DNA from: YC2-FULL-38-9 sp964629635
GTDB taxonomy: Bacteria; Patescibacteriota; Microgenomatia; UBA1406; GWC2-37-13
DNA: 64,000 nt
Direction of reading: 5' to 3'
Assembly: GCA_964629635.1 (NCBI GenBank)
Contig: CAZVQS010000002.1
Coordinates: 496,001 to 560,000, forward strand
Below, one piece after another: positions 59,275 through 64,000 of the stretch. Below the pieces are notes generated by a model that ran no database searches, had not been told where the DNA came from, and saw only the letters and a program-made list of their open reading frames with translations. Made by a program: the position numbers and the translations under genes. Position 1 is the first letter of the stretch. Each line of letters starts with the position of its first letter.

Positions 59275-61164
59275 ATGCTGAAAAAAATGCTTTTTGCCCT
59301 GCTTGCATACCTGTTTGCGGTCCGGACGGTTTCCGCACAGGCCCCCACCCCAACCCTTGCCCCGGACCGGAAATGGGTACCGCTCCAAATCGAACTTTGT
59401 TCGGACGCGGACGCGAAATGCTCCATCCCGGCAACTGACCCGAAAGCGTCCCGCCGGTTCAAATTGAGCGTCGCCAACGAGGACGAAAACGGCAACCCGC
59501 TATCCGTCGAAGACAAACTTGAACCCGGAAGCGAAACGTATCTTTTCGAATGCATCGCCACATCAATCGGAACGGTCTGCACGTCCGCGATTCCCGAAAT
59601 CGACAATGAACTCTATCACGAGGACCGGAGCAAGCTCCTCAACCAGCTCCTGCAGGCGGGCGGCCAGGGGACGCTGCCTCCCGGTTCCTGCGGAGGCGGA
59701 TACCGTTTCGAAGGAATATTTTCCTCCCAGGGGGGCGCTACGGCAAACCAACCGATCATGAGCGACGGGAACGGCGAACTCATCCCGAATCCCGAATGGC
59801 AAAGCTGCACGCCGGTCGTCAATAAATCATTTTTGGCTCTCAACTATGCCGACCCCAACCGCGTTACGAACCAGGCGGGAGATCTGGGCGGGCAGCAGCA
59901 GACACAAATCGGTTTCGACAAACCGGTACCGACGACGGCGGCAAAACCAACGCCGGTCCGTAACCGCCGGATCAGGACCCGTGCAAGCCGCGAAGCGGAC
60001 CCGTACGGCATCGTGTTTGACGCGCTCACGCTTGAACCTATCCCGGGCGCATCAGTCCTCCTTACCAAACTGAGGCCAAACGGCGCTTACACGAAAGTGA
60101 ATCCATACGACCCCAATGACGTGATCGGCGGAAGCATCGTCAATCCGTACGCAACCAGAAACGACGGGTACTTCAACTTCATCGTTCCTGACGGTACGTA
60201 CCGCCTGGAGCTGCCCGATGACCTCAATTTCAACATGAAAATAGCAACAGCCCCGTCACTACTGAACCCGTCCTATGCGAGGCTGTATTCCGACATTTAT
60301 CCGCTTCATACTGGACTCGACATTATCCAAAAAGGCAAAATCCAGCACCGCGACATACCGGTCGTGACTGCCAAGGCAACCAGCCAAACGCCCGAACTTG
60401 CCACTTATTTTTTTGACGCGGATAAACAAAGCGGCGATATCACGTTCAACGGACGGGTCAACCTTCCGTTCACCCGCATGCGTTTTTACAGTCTTGTCAT
60501 GGATCCCCAGACCGGCAAACCCGCAAGAAAACAGATCCTCGCCGAAACGACCGCGGACAAGGACGGCAAATTCGATCTTATTTTCAGCACGAATCAGCTG
60601 AAGGCGGGGGAAACCTACGGCGAACTTGAACTCGTCAAATCGGATACGTTCTCCAAATCGACGGAAACGTCAAAGACCGCGAATGTCACGATGAATCCCA
60701 TCCTCAACCATCTGAAAGGGAAGGCGGTCAATTCGAAAGGGGAACCGATGTCATATGCTAATGTGGCCATATACCTCACCATGGGAACCAAGCCCTATTT
60801 CAGCACCACCGCAGACAAGGAAGGCAATTACGAAATCTCCTCAGAAAACATCCCGCCCTTTCCCTATTCGGTCCGGTTCACCGACACCGAAGGAAAAAAA
60901 GTAAACGCAACCACACTCCAGGTGGCGCTGCAGAATCCGGAAGAAAATCTCAATGAGTACAAAAGGGTCGAGACATCCTCAGTCGTGTCGGCGCCCCAAC
61001 CTGAAGGATCGAAATCCGAACCGCAGAAAAAAACCGGTGCGCCAAACCGTGCGGACATGATCCCTGTGCTTGTCGGAATCCTGGTTGCAGTTGTCGCCGG
61101 AGTCGCCGCATTTGCCGTACTCCGCAGCCGCAAAAACGCGCCCCCTGCGGGCGGTACGCTATAA
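59275..61164 (+). CDS. Secreted protein with carboxypeptidase-regulatory-like domains
   Basis: A 629-residue protein: signal peptide (about 1-22, ending VSA), a Thr/Pro-rich region, a beta-sandwich domain (YGIVFDALTLEPIPGASVLLTKL, DGYFNFIVPDGTYRLEL, residues about 243-330), two further repeats (FNGRVNLPFTRMRFYSL; LKGKAVNSKGEPMSYANVAIYL) and a C-terminal membrane segment (VLVGILVAVVAGVAAFAVL) with a basic tail. A cell-surface protein anchored at the C-terminus. TATAAA ends six bases before the ATG. Confidence 0.8.
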   Translation: MLKKMLFALLAYLFAVRTVSAQAPTPTLAPDRKWVPLQIELCSDADAKCSIPATDPKASRRFKLSVANEDENGNPLSVEDKLEPGSETYLFECIATSIGTVCTSAIPEIDNELYHEDRSKLLNQLLQAGGQGTLPPGSCGGGYRFEGIFSSQGGATANQPIMSDGNGELIPNPEWQSCTPVVNKSFLALNYADPNRVTNQAGDLGGQQQTQIGFDKPVPTTAAKPTPVRNRRIRTRASREADPYGIVFDALTLEPIPGASVLLTKLRPNGAYTKVNPYDPNDVIGGSIVNPYATRNDGYFNFIVPDGTYRLELPDDLNFNMKIATAPSLLNPSYARLYSDIYPLHTGLDIIQKGKIQHRDIPVVTAKATSQTPELATYFFDADKQSGDITFNGRVNLPFTRMRFYSLVMDPQTGKPARKQILAETTADKDGKFDLIFSTNQLKAGETYGELELVKSDTFSKSTETSKTANVTMNPILNHLKGKAVNSKGEPMSYANVAIYLTMGTKPYFSTTADKEGNYEISSENIPPFPYSVRFTDTEGKKVNATTLQVALQNPEENLNEYKRVETSSVVSAPQPEGSKSEPQKKTGAPNRADMIPVLVGILVAVVAGVAAFAVLRSRKNAPPAGGTL

Positions 61165-61170
61165 TATCGC

Positions 61171-62061
61171 ATGGACCTGCCCCAACCATTTCTGGATCGG
61201 CTCAAAGCTGCGTACCCGTACGACCAGTACCGGAACATTCTCCACGCTTTTTCCGTAAAACGGCCGGTCTGCATACGGATAAACACGCTAAAGACAACGG
61301 CAGCGCAGGTCAAAAGCGCTTTAACCGAAGCGGGTATACCGTTCCATGAAACAACGATTGCGGATACCGCCCTTGTTCTGGATGCCGCACCTGCCGCCGT
61401 CACATCCTTGCCTCTGTACCAAACGGGAGGTCTTTACATCCAGTCGCTGTCAAGCATGCTGCCGGTCCTGTGCCTTGATCCGAAGCCGGACGAAACGATT
61501 CTGGACATGGCAGCAGCGCCGGGCAGCAAAACCACGCAGATGGCCGCGCTCATGGGAAACAGGGGCGAAATCATAGCCAATGATATCGGTTCAAAGCGCC
61601 TCTATAAACTGAAGTCGGTCCTGTCGCTCCTTGGAGTCAGCAACACGAAAGTCGTCAGTATACCGGGCCAGGCGCTGTGGAACCGGTATCCGGAATACTT
61701 CCACAAAGTACTGCTTGACGCGCCCTGCTCAATGGAAGGCATGTTTTATACCGGCGATCCGAAAACATTCGCGCACTGGTCGCCCAAAAAAGTGAAGCAT
61801 CTCGCAAAACTACAAAGATGGATGCTCCGGTCCGCGGTAAGCAGCGTGCGTGTCGGGGGAGCGGTCGTCTATTCCACCTGTACTCTTTCGCCTGAGGAAA
61901 ACGAGGAAACCGTCAACTGGATACTGGCAAAAGAAAAAGGGAAGCTGGAAAAGGTTGAAGAAAAACGCGTCCTTCCGTCTCCCGAAATGGAAGGATTCTA
62001 CTTCGCCAAACTTATCAAAACAGCCTCAACGGTCGCGGGATCGTCAGGAGACTTCGCGTGA
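61171..62061 (+). CDS. RsmB/NOP family RNA (cytosine-5)-methyltransferase
   Basis: A 296-residue enzyme with DMAAAPGSKTTQMAALMG (SAM motif I, residues about 112-129), LLDAPCSMEGMF (motif IV with Cys) and YSTCTLSPEENEETVNWIL (motif VI with the catalytic Cys). It methylates C5 of cytosine in rRNA or tRNA. The N-terminal NusB-like domain of RsmB is absent. TATAAT (61160-61165) ends five bases before the ATG. Confidence 0.93.
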   Translation: MDLPQPFLDRLKAAYPYDQYRNILHAFSVKRPVCIRINTLKTTAAQVKSALTEAGIPFHETTIADTALVLDAAPAAVTSLPLYQTGGLYIQSLSSMLPVLCLDPKPDETILDMAAAPGSKTTQMAALMGNRGEIIANDIGSKRLYKLKSVLSLLGVSNTKVVSIPGQALWNRYPEYFHKVLLDAPCSMEGMFYTGDPKTFAHWSPKKVKHLAKLQRWMLRSAVSSVRVGGAVVYSTCTLSPEENEETVNWILAKEKGKLEKVEEKRVLPSPEMEGFYFAKLIKTASTVAGSSGDFA

Positions 62062-62093
62062 TGCGATGATTGCTCACCGGTACGATAATGCGC

Positions 62094-62122
62094 TTGACAA
62101 TTACTTTTACCCGTTATATAAT
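62094..62122 (+). promoter_or_regulatory. Perfect sigma-70 consensus promoter
   Basis: TTGACA (62094-62099), exactly 17 bases, TATAAT (62117-62122). The only full consensus promoter seen in the window. Predicted start at about 62128, with no protein gene for the next 285 bases. Confidence 0.88.
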
Positions 62123-62127
62123 AGTTT

Positions 62128-62325
62128 ATTCATTAGGATCTTTTGAACCTGCTTGAATACGCCTTCGGATAGTTTCACTTTCCTCAAAGACGTCTCTTTT
62201 ACAAAGGATAAGGATTATAAGCATACCCTTTTTACGGTCCTTCATCCGGCAGCCCGGTCGCAACTACCTACGTACGATTGGAGTGAACCACTTTAAGAGA
62301 GCGAGCAGATTCAAGGGATCCTTTT
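62128..62325 (+). ncRNA. Probable 6S-like regulatory RNA
   Basis: About 198 bases without an ORF. The ends pair in a long helix: 62135-62147 with 62310-62322 (13 bp, two GU), one mismatch, then 62149-62155 with 62302-62308 (7 bp). Unpaired strands of about 15 and 9 bases follow, then a second helix (62171-62173 with 62290-62292, 62174-62181 with 62280-62287) and an apical part. A closing stem, central bubble and terminal stem in a 180-200 base RNA under a strong promoter is the layout of 6S RNA, the sigma-70 RNA polymerase decoy. The 3' arm ends in TTTT. RNase P, SRP and tmRNA signatures are absent. Confidence 0.62.
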
Positions 62326-62353
62326 GCGTAATACTTCTTTATTAACCTTTTCT

Positions 62354-62366
62354 AACCTCCGAGGTT
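62354..62366. repeat. 13-base palindrome, copy 3
   Basis: AACCTCCGAGGTT, 30 bases after the predicted end of the 6S-like RNA, inside a wider CCTTTTC/GGAAGGGG pairing. See copies at 37768 and 54098. Confidence 0.6.
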
Positions 62367-62414
62367 GGAAGGGGAGCGGGGCAACGCGCGCCGTTAGCAT
62401 GTATAATTACCACT

Positions 62415-63110
62415 ATGGACCAGGTTATTGATGCCGTGCATGCGCATGCGAATCCGGAAAAGGCAAAACTTCTCATGCGGTTTTTCAAGACCGGAAAAGG
62501 GGAGTACGGGGAAGGGGACCTGTTCCTCGGTATCATGGTTCCGGTACAGCGCAGCATCGCAAAACAGTTTTGGAAGGAACTTACATTAAACGACGTTAGG
62601 TCACTCCTTAAAAACCGCTATCACGAAGTACGCCTGATCGCGCTCATGATACTCATCGAGCAGATGAAAAAGGCTGACGAAAAAATGAAAAAAAAGATTT
62701 TCGACCTGTATCTGGCAAGCACGAAATACATCAACAACTGGGACCTTGTGGACCTCTCCTCCCACCGGATAGTAGGGGAGTACCTGCAGGACAAAGACCG
62801 ATCCATCCTCTATGAGCTTGCCCGGTCGCCCTTATTGTGGAATCGCCGTATCAGCATCATCTCATGTTTTGCGTTCATCCGGAGCGGCGACTATAGGGAC
62901 GCCCTGGCTCTGTCCGAACTGCTTCTGAAAGACAAACACGACCTCATGCACAAAGCGGTAGGGTGGATGCTGCGGGAAATAGGGAAAAAAGACCGTGCGA
63001 TGGAGGAGCAGTTCTTGCGCAAACATGCAAAAACAATGCCGCGCACCATGCTCAGGTACGCAATCGAAAAGTTTGACGATGAAACCCGCAAAGCGTATCT
63101 TGCCAGGTAA
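62415..63110 (+). CDS. AlkD-like DNA alkylation repair protein 2
   Basis: A 231-residue HEAT-repeat protein: GDLFLGIMVPVQRSIAKQFW, INNWDLVDLSSHRIV (Trp and Asp of the AlkD cleft), LWNRRISIISCFAFI, AVGWMLREIGKKD and TMPRTMLRYAIEKF. Closer to the AlkD consensus than the protein at 57681. TATAAT (62402-62407) ends seven bases before the ATG. Confidence 0.9.
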   Translation: MDQVIDAVHAHANPEKAKLLMRFFKTGKGEYGEGDLFLGIMVPVQRSIAKQFWKELTLNDVRSLLKNRYHEVRLIALMILIEQMKKADEKMKKKIFDLYLASTKYINNWDLVDLSSHRIVGEYLQDKDRSILYELARSPLLWNRRISIISCFAFIRSGDYRDALALSELLLKDKHDLMHKAVGWMLREIGKKDRAMEEQFLRKHAKTMPRTMLRYAIEKFDDETRKAYLAR

Positions 63111-63563
63111 TCAGGAAAGATCCACGATGCGGTATTCCTTCTCTCCGGCAGGAGTCACCACGCGTACCGGATCACCGCTCCGCTTGCCCCTCATGGCTTT
63201 TCCGATCGGAGAAAAAATGGAGATTTTGCCTTTCATGAAGTCCGACTCGTAACCGTCAACAAGGGTAACCGTAGTTTCTTTGGCGCCGTCGCTGAACGTG
63301 ACGCGCGAACCAATATCCGCGTACCCGTCTTTCGGAGCTTCGATCACCCGCGCTTTTTTCAGGACCGCCGTCAGCCGCCTCAAACGCGCATCAATTCCCG
63401 ACAGGCGGCTGCGCGCCACTTTATAGGCGGCGTTTTCCGACAGGTCTCCCATTTCGCGCGCGTATTTCAAGTCCTTTACCGCATCGACCCGCTGGGCCTC
63501 AAGCGTATCGTGTTCTTTTTTCAAATCGTCATACCCCTGTTTCGTGAACTGTATGGTGCGCAT
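63111..63563 (-). CDS. greA: Transcription elongation factor GreA
   Basis: A 150-residue protein from the ATG at 63563: N-terminal coiled coil (GYDDLKKEHDTLEAQR, AREMGDLSENAAYKVAR with the acidic tip) and C-terminal FKBP-like domain (SPIGKAMRGKRSGDPVRV). It rescues backtracked RNA polymerase. Reverse-strand TTGTAC (63592-63597), 17 bases, TAAAAT (63569-63574) ends five bases before the ATG. Its stop abuts the convergent AlkD stop. Confidence 0.95.
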   Translation of the reverse strand: MRTIQFTKQGYDDLKKEHDTLEAQRVDAVKDLKYAREMGDLSENAAYKVARSRLSGIDARLRRLTAVLKKARVIEAPKDGYADIGSRVTFSDGAKETTVTLVDGYESDFMKGKISIFSPIGKAMRGKRSGDPVRVVTPAGEKEYRIVDLS

Positions 63564-63606
63564 ACGGTATTTTACCTTGCGGCATTGTCCTGTACAATAT
63601 ATAAAC

Positions 63607-64000
63607 ATGACCGCACTCATTCTGGCAGCAGGATTCTCCACGCGTTTGTACCCGCTGACCGAAAAGATGCCGAAAGGACTTTTGGACATGGGCGGCAAAC
63701 AGATTGCCTCCTTTGCGGCGGACGATCTCATCGACCAGAAGGGGATCGGGAAAAAATACCTCATCACCAGTTCCTGCTTTGCTTCCTTCTACCGGAAATG
63801 GATCGATGCGAATTACCCGGGCTCCATTGAACTCCTCGAAAACGGCGTCACGTGCATCGATAACAAACTCGGTGCAATAGGCGACCTCCTGTATGCCATC
63901 CGGGAAAAGGGGATAGTTGACGACCTTCTCGTTATGCCCTCCGATACCCTCACCTCTCTGAAACTGATGGAATTCCTTGCGTTCGCGCAAAGTCGTGACG
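63607..64000 (+). CDS. Sugar nucleotidyltransferase, 5' part (cut by window end)
   Basis: From the ATG at 63607, 131 residues are visible: ALILAAGFSTRLYPLTEKMPKGLL (residues 3-26) is the nucleotide-binding signature of NTP_transferase enzymes, and MPSDTLTS carries the metal Asp. Likely makes an activated sugar or phosphocholine-type head group. TACAAT ends eight bases before the ATG, divergent from greA. Confidence 0.85.
   Translation, partial: MTALILAAGFSTRLYPLTEKMPKGLLDMGGKQIASFAADDLIDQKGIGKKYLITSSCFASFYRKWIDANYPGSIELLENGVTCIDNKLGAIGDLLYAIREKGIVDDLLVMPSDTLTSLKLMEFLAFAQSRD

Noticed and set aside
1..64000. Reassigned UGA codon (as in Gracilibacteria and Absconditabacteria)
   Set aside because: UGA serves as a normal stop in many ATGA overlaps (for example 21506-21509, 50787-50790, 51011-51014).
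1..64000. CRISPR array, insertion sequence or prophage
   Set aside because: No spaced direct repeats, transposase, integrase with att repeats or phage structural genes; the only recombinase is Xer-like.

Overview
The window reads as a fragment of a small-genome bacterium of the Candidate Phyla Radiation (Patescibacteria), most likely the Microgenomates group. The signs are: dense single-copy genes with few ribosomal-binding sites, many multi-membrane glycosyltransferases of the GT39, DUF2079 and YfhO types, DUF2304 paired with a GT2 enzyme, CPR-type small orphan proteins, and standard use of UGA as stop (seen in ATGA overlaps). The taxonomic placement is inference. There is no rRNA, CRISPR array or transposase. 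Three tRNAs are present: Gly(UCC), Leu(UAG) and Ser(GGA). Most of the window looks near 50% GC by eye, with two clearly AT-rich islands (about 1.49-3.17 kb and 18-21.5 kb).

Layout. 0-11.6 kb: envelope polysaccharide genes (GDP-fucose synthase fragment, DUF2304, GT2, methyltransferase, a propeller-lipase fusion, GDP-mannose dehydratase, flippase, GT39, LCP ligase). 11.6-17.8 kb: orphan proteins, tRNA-Gly, a second GT39, and a small membrane protein preceded by a strikingly structured intergenic region. 17.8-23 kb: a four-gene operon (nucleotidyltransferase, GT2, GT39, YfhO-like). 23-27.6 kb: MFS exporter, a membrane redox cluster (Bcp peroxiredoxin, two cytochrome b5-like proteins, a ferric-reductase-like flavoprotein) and MntP. 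27.6-33.8 kb: GalE, polysaccharide deacetylase, and a Xer-DUF2079-GT2-EamA operon. 33.8-38.6 kb: tRNAs, rhomboid, acetyltransferase, and an arsR-thioredoxin-ArsP metalloid operon. 38.6-50.2 kb: many small, mostly monocistronic genes including an RRM protein, a histone-H1-like 42-residue protein, a phosphatase homologue lacking its catalytic Cys, an MgtE membrane core and a CAP-domain protein. 50.2-53.1 kb: a Fur-family regulator with feoA, feoB and a small Cys-rich Feo partner. 53.1-64 kb: MltG, threonine catabolism (tdh-kbl), two AlkD-type repair proteins, surface proteins, an RsmB-type methyltransferase, a probable 6S-like RNA driven by a perfect consensus promoter, GreA and a nucleotidyltransferase cut by the window end.

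A window-wide trait is that most transcription units have a -10 box ending only 5-8 bases before the start codon, which predicts leaderless mRNAs. A few genes instead have strong Shine-Dalgarno sequences. Several leaderless promoters carry palindromic operators that overlap the start site (arsR, Fur-family gene, MFS exporter), so repression and translation start share the same few bases. The strongest candidates for something undescribed are the 6S-like RNA locus, the structured 17.3-17.8 kb region, the heme/flavin membrane redox cluster, and the Cys-less phosphatase homologue.
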